From: Rhizophagus sp. LPA8_4_AMF
Taxonomy: Eukaryota; Glomeromycota; Glomeromycetes; Glomerales; Glomeraceae
Assembly: GCA_021464525.1 (NCBI GenBank)
Contig: JADRCO010001235.1
Location: 1-21,088 of the forward strand
Direction of reading: 5' to 3'
DNA: 21,088 nt
Positions 10,701 to 20,457 of the stretch are shown here, piece after piece. Under the pieces are notes generated by a model. That model was not told the origin of the DNA, searched no databases, and saw only the letters and a program-made list of their open reading frames with translations. Within the stretch, counting starts at the first letter, position 1, and the number at the start of each line of letters is the position of its first letter. The position numbers were made by a program, and so were the translations under genes.

Positions 10701-13700
10701 AAATATAAACACTACGAACATCTAATACTTGAATTTTACATGATACTAAGAAAAAAAAAATTTATTTTTGCAAAATAAAATTATTTAAATTAGTTTGCAT
10801 AATGAACCATATTTTATTATATAAACTTATACAAGTAAAATAATTTATGAAATCGTTATTCATAACGTAAAGTTAGTTACAATTAATTACTTTCAAAGAG
10901 ATTATATGAATTCCAACCTCCTTATTATTGTTCCTGAAATCGAGAATTGTGTCAATCTTATTGATCTGATTACTAAAAGTCAGATAATTTATAATGTTAA
11001 ATACAATAAATCCTTTAAAACATTGATATTTGTTTAATTGTTTTAATAATTGTATATTATTATTTTGAAATTAAAATTTGGGCTTCTTAAAATTAAAATG
11101 CAATTGATCAGTTACAAACTGATTTTATTTATGTAAATAAAAAATCACATATACTCTTCTGTATTATTCTCTATAATCTGTGTTGAAGAAAAACTAATAT
11201 AATATAAATAATGTCAAAGAAAAATGAATATAATTACTCTATGTACTTTATATCTTATATGATTATCAATAACTTTGAAAATTATAATTCAGTTTACCAG
11301 TAGAGAAAGAAGGCTGATGTTTCAATATATAACATTAAGGGTAATAGACGTAAAAATATTGTATGTAAAATATTACAGTAAATTTTACATTTTATAGTTG
11401 ACCAAGAAATTAGGCCTATCTAACGCTAGTTATCCAAAGTTATTATATTTAATGGTGAAGTTTTGATAAAAATAAAATTAACGTCTCAAAATACTGATTT
11501 ACGTGTACACAAGAATAGTATATCTGTATATGTCTAAATACTGTTCAACATTTTGTGAACAGCGGCCCGAGAGGACTTCAAACATATTGTATTTGGTAAT
11601 TATATCTTAATACACTTTATAATAACTTTTAAAGGGTCACATCATATGATTATGATGCCGTCATAAGCGATATGGTTGTTAGAAAAAAAAAATTTCTTGA
11701 ATTTATGAATCCGCAGCTGATATGTGAGATTCAATAAACTATTTTCAACTTTGAATTTAAATAGTATCATCTTTAATAACAAACAAGAGAAACTAATAGA
11801 AATACGAAAAAAATTATTTGAATAGTGAAATATACTTCATTTATTATTTTTTTTCCCTAGTTTTAATTATTTTTTTTTCTTCGTTTTTTTTTTCTCGCCT
11901 CTTACCTGGGGATTAAAATCAGTTCATCAGTTCTAATTAGGTTCCACATCAAGCTCCAATTCTGCTCTCATAAATAGAAATATGAACTACGTGCGTCAAA
12001 TCCAAGACACCGATAGTTGATCAATGAGAAAAATTTGATTGGCCTTCAAGTATGTAATCGTGACTAATGATTCAGTTCTTGAAATCAGTTCGAAGTCAGC
12101 TTCAGTTCAGACTGGTTTTTATAGTTAAAAGTAGTTCTATGAATTTAGAATCGGTTCCAGAATTAACTCAAGTCGACTCATTTTGTACTAATTCCATCCT
12201 TACCTCTACCCAGATAAAAAAACTCAAGTATGGTTTAAAGCATATAGGATTATGTATTATTAATTTATAAACTTAATGTCTAACTTACTAATCTTAAGAG
12301 TACACTTATATAAAAACCCTCTATCCGACATTTGCTTGTTCAGTTTACGGAATTTTTAATTATTTAAAAATTCATGAATTATATATTTCTTTTTAAAATA
12401 AATTGCCAATGAAAAATATATATTATCTGGGAAAATTTTATATTTTTCAATTTTTTTTATACACATAATTTTCTTCAAAAGTCATTCAAAAGTCATCAAA
12501 GTCATTAAAGTCATTACGAATTTACTGCCATTTTTTTGGTTTGAAACCATTTTTTTTAAAACAAAATAAAAAATCGTTAAAAAATTCGTAATGCTTTATT
12601 AGCTTCTATTGAAAATAAAATAAATTTCATAATGTTTGTTAGAAAAAATGAAGCTTACGAGTGTTCGCATATCATTTTGTGAACCCATGAAAGCCAAATT
12701 TTATGTGGTTAACTTACATTTGTGATAAAATGATCAAATAAAATCTTTCTAACTTTAATCCAAAGAACCAATAGAGTGAAATGTAGAACATATTACTATA
12801 CGTTTAAAATCCGATATTGATAAATATGTGGATGATTTTCTTGAATTATCATATGTATTACACTCTTGTTACATGAGTGGGAAATGATACCATAAAATTA
12901 TAAATTCAAAATATTCAAAATATTTTAAAAGTAGTATAAAAATAATAAATACTTTCACAACAACGTAAACTGATTATACAGGACCCTTTAGTTCATTTAT
13001 AAAAAGGAGAACGGCTGTGAGACACTTTAATTCTCTTACACTAATAGTTGTATTGATAGAAATTAACTATTTTTTTTATCAATTTTAGTCACTTTGACCA
13101 ATAGAAATGCCAAATTTTTGCCATCTTTAAAATGGTTGAAATCGATGTCGATCAAATGATCACCGATCATAACTCATATGACATATCATAAGACATTCGA
13201 CTAATCATTTTTTATATGTTTAATATCAAATTCAACGCTCATTTTATAAAAAATTTTAATAAGTTATATACATGATAATAAACCAAGTTGATAAAGGATC
13301 CGAAATATTGTTTAAGTTAAATTTTAATTATATTTTTTTTAGTTTCTTACACCAAATTTCAAATTTAATAATGCGCAAGGTCTAAAAAATGTAAGTTAAT
13401 TAGTAGATAAATTTCATAAAATCAACTACATAATATTATAAAATAATAAAATAAACAAACTTTTTATATTAACTGTATATTAACAACTATAAAAATAATA
13501 CCTACTTTATTTAACTTTCTAAAGTTAAAATATAAAATATTTAATTATTATAAAAAATAAAAAAAAATCGTATAAATTGAATAATTTTATATAAATGCAA
13601 TGTATTGACTCAAGACAAAGAGGTCAGAGAGCACTCCAGTTGGTGTGGATTTATTATGATTCTAATATAGTGAATTTGTTATTCAATATTATTTTAAAAA

Positions 13701-14004
13701 TGTAATTTCAAATAGTTTATTTTTAACTCATAAATACATATTTTGCGATGCAAAGTATGTATTTCAGTGTTTATTATCTAAACATCAAAAAAGTGTTTAT
13801 ATTAAGCTATAAAAAATTTAACCAGAAAAAATTGTCTCGAATAATTTTTGTGACATGATCGACATCGAGATATTACTAAGCTTCATTACGTAACGCTTAC
13901 ATAAGGAATATTTATGCAAATATTTGTGTCACCTATTACTTGTACATGGTTTATTATAAATAATATTTTTATTTGAAAAAATATAATTTGAGCTTTTGAA
14001 AACA
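7751..14004. other. long AT-rich gene-free interval
   Basis: About 6.2 kb without a supported gene. Short overlapping frames at 7960-8267 on both strands, and one at 12067-12270, lack domains and look like chance. Visible structure is limited to a possible small inverted-repeat element at 12503-12600 with a weaker relative near 10186-10306, TGAACTAAC duplications near 10013-10034, and CAGTTC-rich sequence at about 11920-12190. The last few hundred bases should hold the kinase promoter, but no clear box can be assigned. Confidence 0.55.
12477..12600. repeat. small inverted-repeat element
   Basis: TAAAGTCATTACGAATTT at 12506-12523 is mirrored by AAATTCGTAATGCTTTA at 12582-12598 with one mismatch or gap, enclosing about 58 bp. 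Just upstream, AAAGTCAT is tandemly repeated about four times (12477-12515). A region near 10186-10306 has the same AAAGTCATCAAAG start and a similar AT-rich body. This suggests a dispersed miniature element. The family is unknown. Confidence 0.45.
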
Positions 14005-14361
14005 ATGTTTTCTCGAAATATATCTTTGACTGGAAATAATATTCTGAAATATTTAGAAACTAATTTTACAAATTGGAACAGTGGAAATGAAAAAATTAAT
14101 GATTTCATTCAAGAAAGGCAATTAAAAATAATTAAAAATGGTGATGATATAGTGCTTGAATGGATACCATACAATCAGTTTAATAAAATTGAAGAGACAG
14201 GCAAAAATGATCTTATAACAGTATATTCAGCAATATGGAAGGATGGTCCACTATACAAGAAGTATAAGTGGAGCGGAAATTATACAAGAAATTCAAATAA
14301 AGAAGTTGCTTTAAAATGCTTTCATAATTCACAAGAATCCATTGATTCTTTAATAAATGAG
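14005..14361 (+). other. kinase exon 1: N-terminus plus N-lobe module 1
   Basis: Encodes residues 1-119: a unique leader (MFSRNISLTGNNILKYLETN), then linker, EWIPYNQFN, TGKNDLITVYSAIW, the loop YKKYKWSGNY, VALK and helix C ending SLINE. It has no beta4-beta5 start because it is the 5' terminal exon. From the linker onward it is almost identical in DNA to exon 4. Joined directly to exon 12 it would form a complete, normal-length kinase domain. Confidence 0.75.
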
Positions 14362-17300
14362 GTATAAAATTTCTTCAAATATTCAAAATTTTTAAATAAT
14401 ATATTTACAATCTCTTTAATTTATATTTAGGCTAAAAAATATCCAGCAAATTATGATGCATTTCTTGTATTATATGGAATATCTCAAAATCCAGATACAG
14501 GAGATTATATTTTCATTCAAAACAATTCTATAAACTTGGCAAATTGGATCAGTGGAAATGAAAAAGTTGATAATTTCATTCAAGAAAGGCAGTTAAAAAT
14601 TAATAATTCTTATATAGTTCTTGAATGGATACCATATAATCAGTTTAATGAAATTAAAGAGACAGGTAGAAATGGCCCTGTAACAGTATATTCAGCAATA
14701 TGGAAGGATGGTCCATTGAATTATCAATATGGTAAATACATAAGAAATCCAAATAAAGAAGTTGCTTTAAAATGTTTATATAATTCACAAGAATCTATTG
14801 ATTCATTAATAAATGAGGTATGAAATTTCTTCAAATATTTAAATACTTTTTTTTTAATTATTATATTTTAATTTCTTTTATTTATATTTAGGCTAAAAAA
14901 TATCCAACAATCCATGAAGCATTTCTTGTATTATATGGAATATCTCAAAATCTAGATACAGGAGATTATATTTTGATTCAAAACAATTCTATAAACTTGG
15001 CAAATTGGAACAGTGGAAATGAAAAAATTGATGATTTCATTCAAGAAAGGCAGTTAAAAATTAATAATTATGATGATATAGTTCTTGAATGGATACCATA
15101 CAGTCAGTTTGATGAAATTAAAGAAACAGGCAAAAATGGCCTTATAACAATGTATTCAGCAATATGGAAGGATGGTCCATTGCATTATGATTATAATTAT
15201 AGTACATATACAAGAAATTCAAATAAAGAGGTTGCTTTAAAATATTTATATATTTCACAAGAATCCATTGATTCTTTAATAAATGAGGTATGAAATTTCT
15301 TCAAATGTTTAAATACTTTTTTAATCAATATATTTACATCTTTTATTTATGTTTAGGCTAAAAAATATCCAACAAACCATAAAGCATTTCAAGTATTGTA
15401 TGGAATATCTCAAAATCCAGATACAGGAGATCATATTTTGATTCAAAAAAATTCTATAAACTTGGCAAATTGGATCAGTGGAAATGAAAAAATTGATAAT
15501 TTCATTCAAGAAAGGCAATTAAAAATAATTGAAAATGATGGTGATATAGTGCTTGAATGGATACCATACAATCAGTTTAATAAAATTGAAGAGACAGGCA
15601 AAAATGATCTTATAACAGTATATTCAGCAATATGGAAGGATGGTCCACTATACAAGAAGTATAAGTGGAGTGGAAATTATACAAGAAATTCAAATAAAGA
15701 AGTTGCTTTAAAATGTTTACATAATTTACAAGAATCCATTGATTCTTTAATAAATGAGGTATGAAATTTCTTCAAATATTTAAATACTTTTTTTAATTAA
15801 TATATTTACAATTTCTTTTATTTATGTTTAGGCTAAAAAATATCCAACAAACCATGAAGAATTTCAAGTATTGTATGGGATATCTCAAAATCTAGATACA
15901 GGAGATTATATTTTGGTTCTTAAATGGTTAAGTGGAAATGAAAAAATTGATGATTTCATTCAAGAAAGGCAGTTAAATAATAATAATTATAATGATATAA
16001 TTCTTGAATGGATTCCATACAATCAGTTTGATAAAATTAAAATGACAGGTAAAAATGACCCTGTAACAGTATATACAGCAATATGGAAGGATGGTCCATT
16101 ATACAAAAAGTATAGTTGGGAAAATTATACAAGAGATACAAATAAGGAGGTTGCTTTAAAATATTTACATAATTCACAAGAATCCATTGATTCTTTAATA
16201 ATTGAGGTATAAAATTTCTTCAAATATTTAAATACTTTTTTAATTAATATGTTTACAATTTCTTTTATTTATGTTTAGGCTAAAAAGTATTCAACAAAGC
16301 ATGAAGCATTTCAAATATTATATGGAATATCTCAAAATTCAGATACAGGGGATTATATTTTGATTCAAAACAATTCTATAAATTTAGCAAATTGTGTCAG
16401 TGGAAATGAAAAAATTGATGATTTCATTCAAGAAAGGCAATTAAAAATCAATAACTATGATGATATAGTTCTTGAATGGATACCATATAATCAGTTTGAT
16501 AAAATTAAAAAGACAGATAAAAATGGCCCTGTAACAGTATATTCAGCAATATGGAAGGATGGTCCATTACATTATAATTACTATTATAGTAAATATGCAA
16601 GAGATTCAAATAAAGAGGTTGCTTTAAAATGTTTACATAATTTACAAGAATTCATGATTGATTTTTTAATAAATGAGGTATGAAAATTCTTCAAATATTT
16701 AAATACTTTTTTTAATTAATATATTTACAATCTCTTTTATTTATATTTAGGCTAAAAAGTATCCAGCAAAATATAAAGCATTTCAAGTATTGTATGGAAT
16801 ATCTCAAAATCTAGATACAGGAGATTATATTTTGGTTCTTAAATGGTTAAGTGGAAATGAAAAAATTGATGATTTCATTCAAGAAAGGCAATTAACCATT
16901 AATAACTGTGATGATATTATGCTTGAATGGATACCATACAATCAGTTTAATGAAAGTAAAGAGATAGGCAAAAATGACTTTGTAACAGTATATTCAGCAA
17001 TATGGAAGGATGGTCCATTACATAAGAAAATTGATATGTGGGGTGAAAATTATATAAGAGATTCAAATAAAGAAGTTGCTTTAAAATATTTGTATAACTC
17101 ACAAAATTCTGTTAATTCTTTAATAAATATGGTATGTAATTTTTAACAAATATTCTAAAACTTAATATAGTATATTTATCTCCTTTGTTTATATTTAGGC
17201 TAAAAAGTATTCAACAAAGAATGAAGCATTTCAAGTATTGTATGGAATATCTCAAAATCCGGATACAGGAGATTATATTTTAGTTCTTAACTGGACAAGT

Positions 17301-19907
17301 GGAAATGAAAAAATTGATGATTTCATTCAAAAAAGACGATTAAAAATTAATAATTATGAAGATATTGTATTTGAATGGATACCATACAATCAGTTTAATG
17401 ATATTAAAGAGATAGGCAGAAATGGCACTATAGCATTATATTCAGCAATATGGAAAAAAGGTCCACTATGTAAAAAGAGTATATTTGATGTATATTATAC
17501 AAGAGACTCAAATAAAGAAGTTGCTTTAAAATGCTTTTATAATTTTCAAAAATCAATCGATTTCTTAATAATTGAGGTATGAAATTTCTTCAAATATTTA
17601 AATACTTGTTTTAGTATATATTTACAATCTCTTTTATTTATTATTAGGCTAAAAAATCTCCTAAAGTATTTCAAGTATTATATGGAATATCTCAAAATCC
17701 AGATACAGGAGATTATATTTTGGCTCATAATAATTATATATGGATAAGTGGAAATGAAAAAATTGATGATTTCATTCAAGAAAGACAATTAAAAATTAAT
17801 AACTATGATGATATTGTACTTGAATGGATACCATACAATCAGTTTAATGAAATTAAAGAGATAGGCAAAAATGGCACTGTAACAATATATTTAGCAATAT
17901 GGAAGGATGGTCCATTATGTAAAAAGAATGTGCTGGATAAAAATTATACAAGAGATTCAAATAAAGAAGTTACTTTAAAATGTTTATATGGTCTTCAAGA
18001 ATCCATCAATTTTTTAATAAATGAGGTATTAAATTTCTTCAAATATTTAAATACTTGTTTTTAGTTATATATTTACAATCTCTTTTATTTATTATTAGGC
18101 TAAAAAATATCCAACAAAACATAAAGCATTTCAAGCATTGTATGGAATATCTCAAAATCCAGAGACAGGAGATTATATTTTCGTTCAAAATAATTATATA
18201 TTGATAAGTGGAAATGAAAAAATTGATAATTTTATTCAAAAAAGGCAATTAAATATTAATAACTGTGATGATATTATGCTTGAATGGATACCATACAATC
18301 AGTTTAATGAAATTAAAGAGATAAGAAAATATGGCTTTGTAACGGTATATTCAGCAATATGGAAGAATGGTCCATTATATAAGAAAATTGATATGTGGGG
18401 TGAAAATTATACAAGAGATTCAAATAAAGAAGTTGCCTTAAAATATTTGCATACCTCACAAAATTCTGTTGATTCTCTAATAAATATGGTATGTCATTTT
18501 TAGTAAATATTCTAAAACTTAATATGGTATATTTATCTTCTTTGTTTATGTTTAGGCTAAAAATTATTTAACTAAATCAAAAATATTTAATAGAGTAATT
18601 TGTAATATATATGAAATATCTCAAAATCCAAATACAAATGATTATATTTTAGTTCTGGCATGGGCAAGTGGAAATGAAAAAATTGATGATCTTATTCAAG
18701 AATTACAATTACAAATAAATAATCACAGTAATATAGTATTTGAATGGATACCATATAATCAGTTTAATAATATTAATGAAATAGATAAAGGTGGATTTGC
18801 TACAGTATATTCTGCAAATTGGAAAAATGGTCCATTAGAATATGATACTGCTGACAAAGTATATAAAAGGAATCCAAATAGAGTAATTGCCTTAAAATGC
18901 TTGCATAATTCACAGAATATTACCAATAAATTTTTAAATGAGGTATGAAATTTCTTTAATAATTAAAGTTCATTTATAATAGTAAATATGTTAATTTAAA
19001 TATAATGAATAATTATTGTTTATTATAAATACATTAATAGGTTAAAGAATACTCAATAAATAAGAGAAGTAATATTCTTAATGTACATGGAATATCTCAA
19101 AATCCAGATACAAAAGAATATATTATGGTTCTCCAATTTGCAAAAGAAGGCAATTTTAATCATTGGATAAATAAAAACTATGAACATTTTAATTGGAAAG
19201 ATAAATTATCTGCATTGCTTGATATTATTAATGGTCTTAAAGAAATTCATCAAAAAAATATAGTTCATTGTGATTTTCATACAGGAAATATATTATTTTT
19301 AAGTAATATACATGTTTTTGGTAATTGTATATCAATTTCAGATATGGGATTATGTGGAGAGGTTGGTAATATAGATGAAACAAAAATTTATGGAGTTATG
19401 CCTTATGTAGCTCCTGAAGTATTAAGAAGAAGGCCTTATACCAAAGAATCAGATATCTACAGTTTAGGCATGATAATGTATTTTGTAGCAACTGGAAAAC
19501 AACCTTTTTACAATCATGCACATGATCATCTTCTTGCATTAGATATCTGTAAAGGAGTTAGACCTGTAATAAATGAACCAGAAGCACCTAGATTTTATAT
19601 TAATTTAATGAAAAAGTGTTGGAATTCAGGCAAAAATAATAGACCTGATATTTTTGAGGTAGAAGAATTAATTACATCATTTCATAAATCATATGGAAGG
19701 GATCTTTTCATAGTAGAAAATGAAGATATTCAAATGCAATTCAAGAAAGCAGAAGAGTATAGAAAAGCAAATCTTTCATTTATTAAAAATTACCAAATAG
19801 CTACCCATCCACAAGCTATTTACACATCTCGATTACTTAATCCTTTTACAGAAGATCTTCCAGAATATGATGATAATTCTCAATGTTTAGATCAAGTAAT
19901 CGAATAA
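14005..19907 (+). CDS. protein kinase with 11 tandem N-lobe modules and one C-lobe, 12 exons
   Basis: Joining 12 exons (14005-14361, 14431-14817, 14892-15287, 15357-15758, 15832-16206, 16279-16677, 16751-17131, 17199-17576, 17648-18025, 18099-18488, 18556-18942, 19041-19907) gives a 1698-residue open frame. All 11 introns are phase 0 and GT-AG; ten are 67-74 bp and the last is 98 bp. ATG 14005 is chosen because an in-frame TAA lies at 13984. Modules 1-11 each contain a linker (SGNEKIDDFIQ), EWIPYNQFN, a glycine-loop-like strand, the beta3 lysine (VALK) and helix C. Only exon 12 has a catalytic loop (HCDFHTGN, D1488 and N1493), a DFG variant (DMG, D1511), APE (1534-1536) and the conserved tail. 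The domain is serine/threonine or TKL-like, in a family greatly expanded in Rhizophagus. Intron retention stops translation within 12 codons. Alternatively exons 1-11 may be used one at a time with exon 12. Transcript structure is inferred, not proven. Confidence 0.75.
14431..14817 (+). repeat. kinase exon 2 (module 2)
   Basis: 129 codons. Starts AKKYPANYDAFLVLYGISQ (beta4-beta5), continues IQNNSINLANW into the linker, then TGRNGPVTVYSAIW. The beta2-beta3 loop is short and distinct (NYQYGKYIRNPN). VALK and SLINE are intact. The linker is followed by NNSYIVLEW, one residue shorter than most copies. Confidence 0.75.
14892..15287 (+). repeat. kinase exon 3 (module 3)
   Basis: 132 codons. Starts AKKYPTIHEAFLVLYGISQ and has the IQNNSINLANW extension. 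The glycine strand is TGKNGLITMYSAIW, with Met in place of Val. The variable loop is HYDYNYSTYTRNSN, resembling exon 6. VALK and SLINE are present. Confidence 0.75.
15357..15758 (+). repeat. kinase exon 4 (module 4)
   Basis: 134 codons, the longest copy. It has the IQKNSINLANW extension, TGKNDLITVYSAIW and the loop YKKYKWSGNY. About 200 bases from the linker to helix C are nearly identical to exon 1, which suggests recent duplication or gene conversion between them. Confidence 0.75.
15832..16206 (+). repeat. kinase exon 5 (module 5)
   Basis: 125 codons, the shortest copy. Beta5 runs directly into the linker as ILVLKWLSGNEK, without the NNSINLANW extension, and this part is almost identical to exon 7. 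The loop is YKKYSWENYTRDTN and helix C ends SLIIE, as in exon 8. The donor is GTATAA. Confidence 0.75.
16279..16677 (+). repeat. kinase exon 6 (module 6)
   Basis: 133 codons. It has the IQNNSINLANC extension and the glycine strand TDKNGPVTVYSAIW, in which Asp replaces the first Gly. The loop HYNYYYSKYARDSN is close to exon 3. One extra codon sits in helix C (QEFMIDFLINE). Confidence 0.75.
16751..17131 (+). repeat. kinase exon 7 (module 7), helix-C Glu replaced
   Basis: 127 codons. It begins like exon 5 (LKWLSGNEK). The loop is HKKIDMWGENYIRDSN, shared with exon 10. Helix C ends SLINM, so the position held by Glu in most other modules, expected to pair with the VALK lysine, is Met. The donor is GTATGT and the intron reads differently from the common type. 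Confidence 0.75.
17199..17576 (+). repeat. kinase exon 8 (module 8)
   Basis: 126 codons. Beta5-linker junction ILVLNWTSGNEK, glycine strand IGRNGTIALYSAIW, loop CKKSIFDVYYTRDSN, VALK intact and helix C ending FLIIE. The linker is altered to FIQKRRLK. Confidence 0.75.
17648..18025 (+). repeat. kinase exon 9 (module 9)
   Basis: 126 codons. The beta4 start is shortened to AKKSPKVFQVLYGISQ by a small in-frame deletion. Junction ILAHNNYIWISGNEK, loop CKKNVLDKNYTRDSN, and the lysine strand is VTLK in place of VALK. The donor is GTATTA, the weakest of the set. Confidence 0.7.
18099..18488 (+). repeat. kinase exon 10 (module 10), helix-C Glu replaced
   Basis: 130 codons. Junction IFVQNNYILISGNEK, glycine strand IRKYGFVTVYSAIW (the first Gly is Arg), loop YKKIDMWGENYTRDSN as in exon 7, and helix C ending SLINM. 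The donor GTATGT and following intron match those after exon 7. Confidence 0.75.
18556..18942 (+). repeat. kinase exon 11 (module 11), canonical last N-lobe
   Basis: 129 codons and the most divergent copy. It has the family-standard glycine strand IDKGGFATVYSANW, lysine strand IALK and helix C NITNKFLNE, which resemble ordinary single-domain kinases of this family. It lies next to the C-lobe exon, so in a full-length product this module would complete the kinase fold. It is probably the ancestral N-lobe. Confidence 0.75.
19041..19907 (+). other. kinase exon 12: beta4-beta5 plus catalytic C-lobe
   Basis: 288 codons plus stop. It starts VKEYSINKRSNILNVHGISQ and runs through hinge (MVLQFAKEGNF), catalytic loop HCDFHTGN at about 19266-19289, ISDMGL, YVAPEVL, SDIYSLG (helix F Asp), the C-lobe arginine (NNRPDIFE) and the family tail TSRLLNPFTEDLPEYDD. 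The key catalytic Asp and Asn are present. The usual HRD is HCD, which is common in this fungal family as I know it. A possible poly(A) signal AATAAA lies at 19933, 26 bases after the stop codon. Confidence 0.85.
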
Positions 19908-20457
19908 ATGAAATCCAAATTAAACATATGATAATAAAGAATTGAATAATTCACTTGATATATATTTGTATTGCTGTTATTCTATAGAATAGTTTTGCCT
20001 AACGCTGATAGTTTTTTTTTTACAAAATTAAATCAGTTTGTAATTGTAATATATTGGTAATGTAATAAACATACATATGCTGGAATGTGCTGTAATATTG
20101 CCACTTTATGAATTATTTTTCACATGAATAATATGTGAATTCATATTGCCTATTTTGGGTGGCGTCTAAAACAGGGCAAATCACATGACTTCAAGAGTGA
20201 TTAGTCAAGAAAAACCAAACGATTATTGGCCAGAAATTGAACACAAATCACGTGAATATACATTAATAATTAATGTAATACCGGATTAATAATTCTTTAT
20301 TTTTCAAAATTTTTTTTCACAAATTTTTTTTATGAATTTTTTTCATGAATTTTAAATATTAAATCGATATTGTACTCAATTGAAATGTGAAAAAATGAAA
20401 TTCGTACTATCTAACCAAATAAATGTGGATGCAGTTATTTTTATTTAAAAAATACCA
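19908..20457. other. intergenic DNA between convergent genes
   Basis: Holds the 3' flank of the kinase, with AATAAA at 19933-19938, and the 3' flank of the minus-strand SWIM-type gene. The middle part (about 20150-20260) is slightly richer in GC but contains no frame or repeat I can name. Confidence 0.5.

Larger units (their letters stand above)
14362..18942 (+). repeat. tandem intron-plus-exon array, 10 copies
   Basis: Ten consecutive intron-exon units with exon starts at 14431, 14892, 15357, 15832, 16279, 16751, 17199, 17648, 18099 and 18556, a spacing of 447-475 bp. Introns are repeated along with the exons and are similarly conserved: most open GTATGAAATTTCTTCAAATA and close with a T-rich tract and TTTAG. 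This points to amplification by unequal exchange of a whole genomic unit. Copies differ by many substitutions and small in-frame indels, so an assembly echo of one copy is unlikely. Confidence 0.9.

Noticed and set aside
12067..12270. Plus-strand 67-codon frame rich in Ser and Leu
   Set aside because: It overlies CAGTTC-rich degenerate repeat sequence and has no recognisable domain.
15321..18248. Minus-strand frames inside the array (15321-15518 and 18039-18248)
   Set aside because: They are antisense shadows of conserved exon and intron sequence and resemble each other only because the array repeats.
14536..18503. The open frames between the kinase introns as ten separate small genes
   Set aside because: They begin at alternative or internal codons, the frame is open upstream to an AG acceptor, and each ends just past a conserved GTATG donor. 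They are exons of one gene.
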